Assembly (NCBI GenBank): GCA_965223435.1
Contig: CBDCWQ010000007.1
Span: 124,001-188,000 of the forward strand
Length of the DNA stretch: 64,000 nt
Direction of reading: 5' to 3'
DNA from: CBDCWQ01 sp965223435
Lineage (GTDB): Bacteria > Myxococcota > Kuafuiibacteriia > Kuafuiibacteriales > Kuafuiibacteriaceae
Part shown: piece by piece, positions 53,711 to 62,390 of the stretch
Layout of the letters: each line of letters begins with the position of its first letter
Position numbering within the stretch: position 1 is the stretch's first letter
Notes under the pieces: model-generated
Databases searched by the model: none
What the model was told of the DNA's origin: nothing
What the model saw: the letters and a program-made list of their open reading frames with translations, nothing else
Translations under genes and position numbers: made by a program

Positions 53711-54180
53711 CGGCTGCCCTCCGCTTCTTGAGCGACGAAAATCGTTCCGATATAGGCGTTTGCCCTAACCAGGGAATAGCTCGGTGGATCACTTCCGGGT
53801 CTTCCGTAGTTGGCCGAACAAGACCGGTCGAACCGAGAATTCCCCGCAGTCTTTTTTCAGTAGTCTAAAAAAGGAGCGGGTTAGAAGGAAAATCTGCAGA
53901 ACGCGCGCCGAAGCGCGGTCAGATTGATCGACCATAGCGAGGTATTCTTGCAATCGTCGTCGGCGTCACAGCCCACTTTGGAGTCCGCACAAGCCGCCAG
54001 GGCCCCACGGGACTTCCCCCAGGTCCATAGACTCTGGCCGCCCTGGTGGCGGCCGCTTCATAGGCCGCGGGACCGACGTTTCCCAAGAGAGAAGCTTCTG
54101 ATGCTCAGCCCAACACTCCTGCGTGGTCGCACCAACGTTGAGATAAGCTCGGCTTCGCCTCACCTCCCCCCCCGTGGGTT
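53711..54180. other. Gene-poor region
   Basis: About 470 bases with no supported gene. Short frames exist on both strands but none shows a domain, ribosome site or sensible composition. One minus-strand stretch near 53925-54010 reads CADSKVGCDADDDCKN, which recalls Cys-Asp-rich repeats of myxobacterial surface proteins, but it is too short to call. Together with the repeat at 53397 this looks like decayed sequence. Confidence 0.4.
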
Positions 54181-55194
54181 CTACCGGTGCCCCAACCAAG
54201 CACCATTTTCAAAAATGACCCCATCGTCCAGGAGCACTCTCTTGGTGATGGCGAAAACATCCACGTGATATTTTCCATCCTTACGGCGAAAGTTGGGCTT
54301 GTTGTACACGCCATGTTTGCGTCCCAAAGACAGATGAACCCCACACATACGTTCGTAAATGCTCACAGCCGAGACCCTTCGGTTTGGCGTAAAGGCGCGG
54401 TTCATTCCAAACCCCAGTTCACGAACCCAAACCTCGCCCTCATCCCTCCGAATGGCCTCCAGGACTTCATCGAATTCTGCGGTAGAATTGAGGACGTTCA
54501 CCACCACACCTTTTTCAACCACCATCGTCATCGGTTCCGCTTCGGCCAGCCGAAAACGAGTGTTGCCGAAGGCGAAAATCCGGGCCCTCCCATTCACCGT
54601 GGTGAGATCTTTGGCTTCGGTGAAGACTTCACCGATGGGAAACTGACCGCCGATATTACGCATGCCCGTATAATCACCGATGTTGAGTTTGGCTGGCTCA
54701 AGTTCGGAACCGTAAACCAGGAGGGCGTCACCGCTGTCGACCGTAGCGGTCTTGGCGTCTGCGATACGCGCCTGGAGTGCGCGTCCCAAGACACGGTAGT
54801 ACGTGGGATCGTAGGCCAGGGAATCGACGTAAGCATCGACTTCCGCCGGCAGGACCTCTTCGAGATGGGGATGTTCGATAACCTTTATGGATCGTTTGAA
54901 CAGTTCGACACGAATGCGAAACGCCACCAAACGAAAACTTGAGGACTGAATCAAGACCACAAAATCACTGGGCTTCAGCGCGCCAAAGGCCGCCATGATC
55001 TCTGAGGGCGGCACCTCATCAAAGTCGATAAATTTGGCATGGGGCAAACGGGCGCGATACGCGACGGTCAAAAGTTGTGCGACCTCGGAACGACGGTCGA
55101 AGACCACGAGCGCGGATTCACTGCTCTGGTGATTTACGCAAAAAGAAATGATATCGTCGACGTGTCTGCTTAGGTCTTGTATGCGCGTGGCCAT
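54181..55194 (-). CDS. M29-type aminopeptidase-like protein
   Basis: 337 aa. The C-terminal half carries the pattern of family M29 metal-dependent aminopeptidases: GGQFPIGEVFTEA, VRELGFGMNRAFTPN, YERMCGVHLSLG and KYHVDVFAIT, with Glu, Glu, Glu-His and His-Asp at the expected metal-ligand positions. The N-terminal half (ALVVFDRRSEVAQLLTVAYRA, SDFVVLIQSSSFRLVAFRI) fits the first domain of that family. Substrate unknown; related proteins also occur in peptide natural-product clusters. ATG at 55194 (MATRIQDL) is used; ATG at 55221 is possible, and the frame is open to 55647. It is divergent from the lipoprotein gene. Confidence 0.65.
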   Translation of the reverse strand: MATRIQDLSRHVDDIISFCVNHQSSESALVVFDRRSEVAQLLTVAYRARLPHAKFIDFDEVPPSEIMAAFGALKPSDFVVLIQSSSFRLVAFRIRVELFKRSIKVIEHPHLEEVLPAEVDAYVDSLAYDPTYYRVLGRALQARIADAKTATVDSGDALLVYGSELEPAKLNIGDYTGMRNIGGQFPIGEVFTEAKDLTTVNGRARIFAFGNTRFRLAEAEPMTMVVEKGVVVNVLNSTAEFDEVLEAIRRDEGEVWVRELGFGMNRAFTPNRRVSAVSIYERMCGVHLSLGRKHGVYNKPNFRRKDGKYHVDVFAITKRVLLDDGVIFENGAWLGHR

Positions 55195-55503
55195 GGGATT
55201 CACCGCAGTGCACCATGACATACTATGAGTCTCAGGAATCCCAGATTTTCGCTGTGCTTTCGACACGAATAGCTTCTTCTCTTGCGTAACAATACAAGTT
55301 CTAGGATCCCGTGGACAAACGAAAGACCTCTCCTCTTTGAGCAAAGGTACCAGGCCAAGACGAACGGGCGGGACATTGCTGTGAACGATTGGGTGGCCTG
55401 CCGCGTGCCCCAAGCAGGTCATGGGTGAGACGCCCACCGGACTTGGTAGAAGACGGCAAAAAGACCAGTTGGCGTCAGTTGGTATAGGGCTTGCAACTTC
55501 ATC
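55195..55503. other. Divergent intergenic region
   Basis: 309 bases between the M29-like gene and the lipoprotein gene. The minus-strand frame of the peptidase stays open throughout, so part could code an N-terminal extension, though its residues (Pro-, Leu- and Val-rich, no motif) do not resemble the family. No promoter near consensus recognised. Confidence 0.35.
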
Positions 55504-57146
55504 ATGAAAACCGATCGAATTCCATGGTGCCTCGTCTGGTCGGTCCTTTCTTGTCTCGCGGCCTGCCAAATGGAGAACGACCAAGGCGTCCAGAGGCAAG
55601 AACCAACTCCTGAACAAAGTAACCCCACCCCAGACCTCGAAGGTCATGCGAATCGAGGAGAATCAACGCCGAGCTTTCCGGTCGCTACCTCGACCTTGGG
55701 GCAAAGTGATTTCCTGTCGGCCGACGCTCAAAACGGAGCACTCAGCATACAACCGACCCCCATCAATACCTCCGCGATAGGCTCGGGACTCCGACTCGAT
55801 TCGGCAACGGCGTCAGCGCCCGAACCGCCGTCACCACGGAGACCATTTATCACGCCAAGAAGGCCCAACCGCTACCATCTGCTGCCTGGCCAGCGGCGCA
55901 CCCTGAATCTTAACAGAGATCGCGGTCTTGAGATCATCGATTTCGATGATCCTGATCGACCAAAAATCGTTGGTCAGGCTTCATTTTCAGGTCAGCCCGT
56001 TCGGCTCCACGCCCAGGGTGACCGAGTCTACGTACTTCTCAACCAATGGCGCGGGTATCATGGAAGTCGGTCACGGCTTCGTCCAACCTCATACACGGGG
56101 TGGGGTAGTCCTTGTCGTAAGCATCAAGGATCCAAGCTTCCCGTTGGTTCTCGAGCGCGTTCCAATTCCTGGCCACATCCAAAACAGCCAACTTCTCCAA
56201 GAAGGAGCAAAGCAGGCCCTGTTTGTCGTCGCTATTGACGGGGATCAAACCTACGTGAAGGCCTTCGACACATTGACCGCTAACGGGCTTGCGGCCAGAG
56301 AGGAAATAAGACTGGGACACCTAAGCGCCATTCGAACGGAGAATGACCATCTGGTCGTTGCTCGAAACAATGGGTCTGAAAGTGAGATCGCGGTCGTCAA
56401 GTTCAGCACCCATGATGTCCTCATAAAAAAGAGTGCATGGGTGCCCATGGATGGTCTCGTCACCAAAAAAAACAGTATGAGTTTCGAAAAGGACGTGCTT
56501 CGAGTTTTTTCGTTCAAAAGAGAAGCTGGGTCTCCTACAATCAACCGTTTTCAAACTTTTGATTTCTCTCATACCTCGCAGATCACACTGATTGATGAGC
56601 AAACTGTCGCCACCGGGGAAGGCGTACAGGCCACGCTGTTCTTAAGAAACAGGGCTTACTTTTTTCGTTGAAGCCTCGATCAATCTATTGACGCTTCGGA
56701 ATCAACGAGCCCATCTGGATGGCACCTTGCGTTTCCGAGATCAACATGTGCGGGACCTCAAGCTGGATCAGGCTGGACACCTATTGCTTCACCATGCGCG
56801 TTCATGGAATTCACCTCCACTGCGCTTGAATTCAGATGGTGTTTATCAACGTAAAGTAGAGGGCGTACTTTCGGCTATCGATCTGACCTCGAAGAAGCCG
56901 GTGGAACGCGCGATTCTGGATATCGACGATGACGCAAAGCTGGTCCAAGGCTTTCCGGGTCAAGCAGTACTCCAAACTCCTGAGGGTGTTCTTGTGCTCA
57001 ATATCGAAACACTCGACCAAGCTCATGCCCAGCTATTCTTTCCGCACCCTTCAGGGAAGGTGACGCCCGTCCTAGGCACGATCCCCGAGCCCCGCATCTA
57101 TTTGCCTGCGGGGGCCCACGGAATCCACGCATTTCGACTCAGGTGA
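55504..57146 (+). CDS. Beta-propeller-like lipoprotein gene split by two +1 frame breaks
   Basis: Three consecutive plus-strand frames (55504-56238, 55928-56671, 56688-57146) read as one protein of about 546 aa. The start MKTDRIPWCLVWSVLSCLAAC is a lipoprotein signal with an LAAC lipobox; a Pro- and Thr-rich linker follows. After it come repeated beta-strand blades (RGLEIIDFDDPDRPKIVGQA, VVLVVSIKDPSFPLVLERVP, VLSAIDLTSKKPVERAILD) ending with IYLPAGAHGIHAFRL, as in beta-propeller proteins. Dropping one G from the GGG near 56049-56051 and one T from the T6 run at 56660-56665 restores continuity. Either the sequence has two errors or the gene is decaying. Confidence 0.7.
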
Positions 57147-57351
57147 CTTTAATCTGCTCGAAACCCCCGCTCCCTAGTCACACGCGGGCACCGCGTATTC
57201 GGATCCTAGGGTTCCACGTTTTCGCGGTGTGGAGCCAAAGCTTGCGCCATTCCGCGCACACCGGTTCGATTGCCCGACAGGCCTTGTTACTCAGGGCGCA
57301 TTGAGCGGGCCTCAGACCACCCTTTGCAGAGGCTTTGGGGGCGCGGTGCGG

Positions 57352-58320
57352 TCAGCCGAGCAAACCCGCACCGTCGAGGTTTTGGGCAATTCGGCCTACT
57401 ACGTCGGGCGAAACCGCAGCCTCAAAAGGCTTACCCGTTAAGAACGCGTAGGCTTCGAAGTACCGTTTGGTGAGCGTCGCTCGAATCTCCTTACTGAGCG
57501 GTGGGGCCTCACCCTCTCCTGTGAATTGGTGGTGCTCGATGAGCCAACCGCGCAGATTCTCCTTGTCAAGCATGGCCTGGGCCACACCTTGGTCAAACCG
57601 AGTCTGATAGGTTTCTCCGATCCAATACCGGGAGGAATCTGGCGTGTGGATTTCGTCGATAAGCGTCAAGCGATCGTCGGCCGCCCGCCCCAGTTCGTAC
57701 TTGGTGTCGACCAGAATCAAGCCCTGTTTGCGCGCTTGCTCGGATCCCCGAGCAAAGAGTTGAAGAGCAACGTTTTCGGCTTCTTCAAGCTGGGCGCGGG
57801 TCAAAAGTCCGCGTTCCACGATTTGCTCCCGGGAAATCGGCTCATCGTGCTCGCCTTGTTCGGCCTTGGTCGTAGGCGTCAGCATCGGGGCCGAGAACCG
57901 CTCGTCTTTCCGCAGACCAGAAGGAAAGGAAAGCCCGTACTGAGCCGCCTTTCCCGACTGGTAGTCGCGCCATAGGGACCCCGTGATGTAGCCGCGAACA
58001 ATGAACTCGACGGGGTACGCTCTACAGGCCTTCGCCACGACAACGTTCGGGTCCGGCGCACTCAGCAGATGGTTGGGCACGATGTCACGCGTGGCTTCAA
58101 AGCCGTGGGCCGCCATCGCATTCAGGACGGCGCCCTTGAAGGGAACGGTACCCAGCACCCGATCAAACGCACTCACGCGGTCCGTGGTGATCATCACTAA
58201 GCGATCACCTTGGCGATAAACGTCCCTTACCTTGCCCTGGTAGCGTTCCCCGAGCTTTGGGAAGTTGGTGGTTTTCAGCGTATGGTCTAGCTGGCGTTCG
58301 ATGATGTCATTCAAATTCAT
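57352..58320 (-). CDS. purC: Phosphoribosylaminoimidazole-succinocarboxamide synthase
   Basis: SAICAR synthetase of purine synthesis (322 aa from ATG 58320). Motifs: YQGKVRDVY, LVMITTDRVSAFDRVLG, FIVRGYITGSLWRDYQSGKAA, LILVDTKYELG and LIDEIHTPDSSRYW. The length matches the larger bacterial and yeast-like form rather than the 237-aa E. coli enzyme. The 21 codons upstream of ATG 58320 are open but not conserved in character. It is convergent with the split lipoprotein gene and divergent from scpA. No purine riboswitch was recognised upstream. Confidence 0.95.
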   Translation of the reverse strand: MNLNDIIERQLDHTLKTTNFPKLGERYQGKVRDVYRQGDRLVMITTDRVSAFDRVLGTVPFKGAVLNAMAAHGFEATRDIVPNHLLSAPDPNVVVAKACRAYPVEFIVRGYITGSLWRDYQSGKAAQYGLSFPSGLRKDERFSAPMLTPTTKAEQGEHDEPISREQIVERGLLTRAQLEEAENVALQLFARGSEQARKQGLILVDTKYELGRAADDRLTLIDEIHTPDSSRYWIGETYQTRFDQGVAQAMLDKENLRGWLIEHHQFTGEGEAPPLSKEIRATLTKRYFEAYAFLTGKPFEAAVSPDVVGRIAQNLDGAGLLG

Positions 58321-58522
58321 GGCAATGCTCACTTTTGTGGGGGCCTCCGCCGCCACACGCCATGCGCATGACGCACGAGGCATCGCGGCCCAAGGCCCCT
58401 AGGCGCTAAGGGATCCCAGCGGGCGTGTCAAGCGAACGGATGGCTTGGCCGTCGAATGAAGGCCATTCACGGGGTTGCCTCGCACAAAGCCTTCTCCGGG
58501 CCTTGCCAACCCGGGGTAGGCC

Positions 58523-59905
58523 ATGATTCCGAGGGGGCATTATGTGCCGAGGCGGCGGGTGAACCAGCGCGACGACGTCCACCAGACGGTAGCCCCCGAG
58601 CCCGCTGACCTGCAGCCATCGAGCCCACCAGGTCCAAAGGGGGCCCGAGGCCCCGACTCGGCCGGACCGCCTGCGCGTGCGCAGGCGTCAGATTCCGGTG
58701 AAGCCCCACCAAGTGGGCGGCCCCCCTCGGCCAAGGCGACGGGCAAACGACGGCGACCGAAACCTCAGGAGCGACAGGAGACGGAGGTCGAGAGTCTGCT
58801 GGGTCCAGGCGTCAAGACCCCCTCCGGTATTCCCCGGAGCTACAGCCCCATGGACGCGTCGACCCATGCCATGTTCCGGGTGGAGCTTCCGGACTTCGCC
58901 GGTCCCTTGGATCTGCTCCTGTATTTGATTCGCCGGCACGAGCTGGACATCTTCGACATTCCCATCAAGTTCATCACTGAGCGCTACCACGCCATGCTTG
59001 ATACCCTGATAGCGCTTCCGGTCGATGTGGCCGCAGAATTCTTGGTGCTTGCGACCGAGTTGACGCACATCAAGTCCAAGATGCTTCTTCCCGCGAAGGA
59101 GGGGGTCGTCGTTGAGGACGACGATGAAGAGGAAGATCCTAGGGAGGCGCTCGTACGCCGCCTCTTGGCGTACCAAAAGTACCGAGACGCCGCAGTTGCA
59201 CTCGAGCAACGCGATCAATTGGGACGTGATGTCTTTGCCCGGGTGGCTCCGACTCAGGAGTCTCAGGAGGAAGTGGATCCCGGACTGAAGGGTGTCAGCA
59301 TCTTCAAGCTGGTAGAACTGATGTCCCGCATGATGCGACGGGTGCCGGAACACCACACGATTTCACTCGATCCGGTACGAATCTCCGATCGGGTCGAATA
59401 CGTCACGGGGTTCGGCCAAGCGCGGGGCGGTCGATTCAGTTTGGTGCAGCTTTTCCAAGGAATGCTCAGCCGCGCGGAGCTGGTGATCACTTTCATCGCG
59501 GTGCTCGAAATGGCCCGACTCGGCGTCATTCGCATCACCCTAAATCCCCAAGAAGGCGCCCTCGACAACCCGAAAGCCCAAAAAGAGACGAAGCGCGTTG
59601 AAAGCGCGCCGCAGAACAAGACAAGCGCCGATGATCCAAGCGCGCCACAGAACAAGACAAGCGCCCATGACCCAGGCGGGCTACCGGGCACCGGATCCGC
59701 GGAAGACATTGCACCGATGGGCGCGCAGGAAAGCACCGATCGTCGGGAAAAGCCTTCAGCGGAGGAGCCCCCGGAGCTGAAGGCCACCGTGAGTCCCACG
59801 GACGCCCAGGAAAACCCGGAAGGCAGTGAAGAACCCTTGCCTGATATTTGGATCGTGCTGACCGGCAAAGAAACGGTTGGTCCGGTGCAAGACGACTATC
59901 GCTGA
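58523..59905 (+). CDS. scpA: Segregation and condensation protein A, with extended ends
   Basis: Kleisin subunit bridging SMC heads. The core begins FRVELPDFAGPLDLLLYLIRRHELDIFDIPI (near residue 117) and includes LPVDVAAEFLVLATELTHIKSKMLLP and the C-terminal winged helix (SRAELVITFIAVLEMARLGVI). Two extensions are odd: about 110 N-terminal residues rich in Pro, Arg and Gln, and about 110 C-terminal acidic residues with a near-duplicate SAPQNKTSA unit (59604-59675). ATG at 58523 is used; ATG at 58850 would remove the N-terminal extension and is a serious alternative. scpB starts 68 bases later. Confidence 0.92.
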   Translation: MIPRGHYVPRRRVNQRDDVHQTVAPEPADLQPSSPPGPKGARGPDSAGPPARAQASDSGEAPPSGRPPSAKATGKRRRPKPQERQETEVESLLGPGVKTPSGIPRSYSPMDASTHAMFRVELPDFAGPLDLLLYLIRRHELDIFDIPIKFITERYHAMLDTLIALPVDVAAEFLVLATELTHIKSKMLLPAKEGVVVEDDDEEEDPREALVRRLLAYQKYRDAAVALEQRDQLGRDVFARVAPTQESQEEVDPGLKGVSIFKLVELMSRMMRRVPEHHTISLDPVRISDRVEYVTGFGQARGGRFSLVQLFQGMLSRAELVITFIAVLEMARLGVIRITLNPQEGALDNPKAQKETKRVESAPQNKTSADDPSAPQNKTSAHDPGGLPGTGSAEDIAPMGAQESTDRREKPSAEEPPELKATVSPTDAQENPEGSEEPLPDIWIVLTGKETVGPVQDDYR

Positions 59906-59973
59906 ATCAACCGCCAGAAATCGAGACCCATGGCTTGACGCGCCGTGGAGGGGGTCTTATCACGCCCGCGCCG

Positions 59974-60819
59974 ATGGCCCTGGACGAGTCACAGTTGCAG
60001 AGCGTGATCGAATCCTTGCTGCTGATGTCGCCGGACCCTGTGGCCACGGCGCGCATCGTGGAGATCATCCGCATCGAAGACCCCCAGATCGAGGACGAGG
60101 ACGTTCAAACGGCGATCGAGAACCTGGTTCAGGCCTATGAGGACGACAAACGCGCCACGGGGCGAGGCTTTCGTGTCGAGCAAGTATCGGGAGGCCTCCA
60201 GTTTCGAACGGTGCCCGAAAACGGGGCCTATGTACGCCGGTTCTTGGCCGCAAAACCCCAGCGGTTGTCCAAAGCGGCACTCGAAACACTCGCCGTAATC
60301 GCCTACCGGCAGCCGGCCACGAAGCCAGAAATTGAGGCGATTCGGGGCGTGGATGTGGGTGCCGCAATCAAGGGTCTATTGGATCGCGACCTCATCCGCA
60401 TTTTGGGCAAACGAGAGGAAGTCGGTCGCCCGATCATCTACGGCACCACGCCCTACTTCCTCGAATTCTTTGGGCTGGTGGGGCTCGATGGGCTCCCTAC
60501 CCTCCGAGAATACCGAGAGCTGGACGACGAGCATCAGCACGAAGTGGACGCACTCAGCGGCAACCAAAAAATCTCGGAGCTGGCGGCGGCGGCTCAATTC
60601 CTGGTCGAGCGAAAAGAAGACCCCGAACTCGACGCCCTCGATGCCTCGCTCAAACAGGTAGACCGAGTCCGACGCGCTGCAAGCCATGCACTGGGCGAGA
60701 ATTCCGAATCGACCGAAGCGACCGCGTCACCACCCCAAGCAGGCCCCACCAACGAGTCGGCGCCCAAAAAGCCTGAGGCGCCCGAAAAGAAACCGTCAGA
60801 CCCGAAAGTCACGTCGTGA
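59974..60819 (+). CDS. scpB: Segregation and condensation protein B
   Basis: Winged-helix partner that dimerises and binds ScpA in the SMC complex (281 aa). Seen: LQSVIESLLLMSPDPV, GGLQFRTVPENGAYVRRFL, LSKAALETLAVIAYRQPATKPEIEAIRGVD, LLDRDLIRILGKREEVGRPIIYGTTPYFLEFFGL. The C-terminal 80 residues are a charged, Pro-rich extension. ATG at 59974 begins MALDESQLQ and has a GGAGGGGG upstream at a long distance. The stop overlaps the rluB start (GTGA), so they are translated together. Confidence 0.93.
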   Translation: MALDESQLQSVIESLLLMSPDPVATARIVEIIRIEDPQIEDEDVQTAIENLVQAYEDDKRATGRGFRVEQVSGGLQFRTVPENGAYVRRFLAAKPQRLSKAALETLAVIAYRQPATKPEIEAIRGVDVGAAIKGLLDRDLIRILGKREEVGRPIIYGTTPYFLEFFGLVGLDGLPTLREYRELDDEHQHEVDALSGNQKISELAAAAQFLVERKEDPELDALDASLKQVDRVRRAASHALGENSESTEATASPPQAGPTNESAPKKPEAPEKKPSDPKVTS

Positions 60820-62102
60820 CCGAGATGCGCTTGCAGCGCTTGCTGGGGCGCGCTGGAGTCGCCTCTCGTAGGCATGCAGAGACGCTGATCGCTGAGGGAC
60901 GCGTGGCCGTCAACGGCACGGTTGTCCGAACACCGGGTCAAAAGGCAGACCCCGAACGAGATGAAGTCACGGTGGACGGTCGCCGTGTGGGGCCTCCGGA
61001 AGAGGCCGCGACCATCCTCCTTCACAAACCGGCGGCTGTTCTCAGTACTTTGAGTGACCCACAGGGACGAGAAACGGTCAAACAGCTGGTGGCCGCGGAG
61101 TCTCTGCATTTTCGACCGGTGGGTCGTCTGGACTACCACACGGAGGGTCTCCTCTTGCTGACCACCGACGGGGAACTGCTTCACCGCCTTCTTCATCCGC
61201 GGTACGAAGTCCCCAAAGTATACGTGGCCAAAGTTCGTGGGAGGCCAAAACCGCGGACCGTAGCCCAGTGGGCTGACGGCGTCCGGCTTGAAGATGGTCG
61301 CACGCGGCCATCCAGCGTGGAGGTGCTCGAAGCGACCGAACGCGCGACCTGGCTCCAGTTTGTGGTGACCGAAGGTCGAAACCGTCTTATTCGGAGGATG
61401 TGCGAGCATCTTCACCACCCGGTGCTCCGCCTGATGCGCACCGAGTTTGCGACCCTTGAACTGGGAACGCTTCGGCCCGGGCAATACCGGTATCTCGAAC
61501 CTCGAGAGTTGGTGCTGCTCCACCGGGCCGCCGGCTTGGCGCGCGCGCCCGAGCTCCCTTCGGGCGCCGAAGCCCAACTCGGACGCCGCCTGGGGACGGC
61601 CCGCAGGCGAAAAGCCGCCCTCCCTGGCGAAAAACGCCGCGTGAGCGCACCACCCTCGCGAAAAAGCGCCAAGAGAGGTCGCACGCGCACCGACGAAAGG
61701 CCGACACGAGAGGGCACCAAGCGGGTCCCAGGAACGACCAAAAACTCGGCCCGGGGCCTCAAACGAAGTGCTGACGGCGCCCCGCGGTCGGAAAAAGAGC
61801 CCAAAAGGGACGGTCGGAAAAAAACGCGCCAAACCGCAGAAACCAAAGAGGCCCGCACCGCCCAGGGATCGAAACGAGCAAGGGGGCAGACAAGCCTTAG
61901 GAAGGCCCGCCGGGCCACGAAACAGACCGCGGGGGCACCGAAAAGGACCCGCGGCCCTCAGGGGACTGGCCGGCCCCACAAGGGTTCCGGGACGGAGGGC
62001 CGAGCATCAAAGCGAAAGACACAAAAAAGAACAACGGCCAAAACCCCCAATCGAAGGCCCAAGAAGAAAACCACCCACCGCTTGGGCAGACCGAAGCGCT
62101 GA
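60816..62102 (+). CDS. rluB: 23S rRNA pseudouridine synthase (RluB type) with a long basic tail
   Basis: 428 aa. An N-terminal S4 domain (MRLQRLLGRAGVASRRHAETLIAEGRVAVNG) and the RsuA/RluB catalytic domain (VGRLDYHTEGLLLLTTDGEL with the catalytic Asp, VPKVYVAKVRG, VTEGRNRLIRRMCEHLHHPVLRL) fill the first 245 residues. The remaining 180 residues are almost entirely Arg, Lys, Thr, Gly, Ala and Pro, and presumably disordered, perhaps aiding rRNA binding. RluB of E. coli also has a tail, but shorter. GTG start at 60816 overlaps the scpB stop. The scpA-scpB-rluB order is common in bacteria. Confidence 0.92.
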   Translation: MTEMRLQRLLGRAGVASRRHAETLIAEGRVAVNGTVVRTPGQKADPERDEVTVDGRRVGPPEEAATILLHKPAAVLSTLSDPQGRETVKQLVAAESLHFRPVGRLDYHTEGLLLLTTDGELLHRLLHPRYEVPKVYVAKVRGRPKPRTVAQWADGVRLEDGRTRPSSVEVLEATERATWLQFVVTEGRNRLIRRMCEHLHHPVLRLMRTEFATLELGTLRPGQYRYLEPRELVLLHRAAGLARAPELPSGAEAQLGRRLGTARRRKAALPGEKRRVSAPPSRKSAKRGRTRTDERPTREGTKRVPGTTKNSARGLKRSADGAPRSEKEPKRDGRKKTRQTAETKEARTAQGSKRARGQTSLRKARRATKQTAGAPKRTRGPQGTGRPHKGSGTEGRASKRKTQKRTTAKTPNRRPKKKTTHRLGRPKR

Positions 62103-62390
62103 ACCGAGCACGCAGACCCAACGCTCGGGACCAGGCCACATCAGCTCAACACCGGCGAGGCGGCCGCCAGACGTCCCAAAGGCGCGCCAGACTCCGTGCA
62201 GATCTGGATGAGCGCAGTCCTTGCGTCTGTGTGGCCCGTGGACCAAGCCGCACGTCGCCGGCCTCTCGGGTTGTTCCCGGAGAGGCGCCAACCCCGGGAC
62301 CAGCGGTCCGGGGGTGATGGGCGGCGTCTGTCCGTAGCGCTCAGTTCGACCATTGACGTGTTCGGTCGGGCAAGATAACCGCTCGACACA
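62103..62390. other. Intergenic region before aspS with a possible promoter
   Basis: 288 bases without a supported gene. TTGACG at 62353-62358 followed after 15 bases by GATAAC at 62374-62379 is a weak promoter candidate; it would give an almost leaderless aspS transcript. No terminator for rluB was identified. Confidence 0.35.

Noticed and set aside
53924..54268. 114-aa plus-strand frame in the gene-poor region
   Set aside because: No domain or ribosome site, and it runs into the end of the M29-like gene on the other strand.
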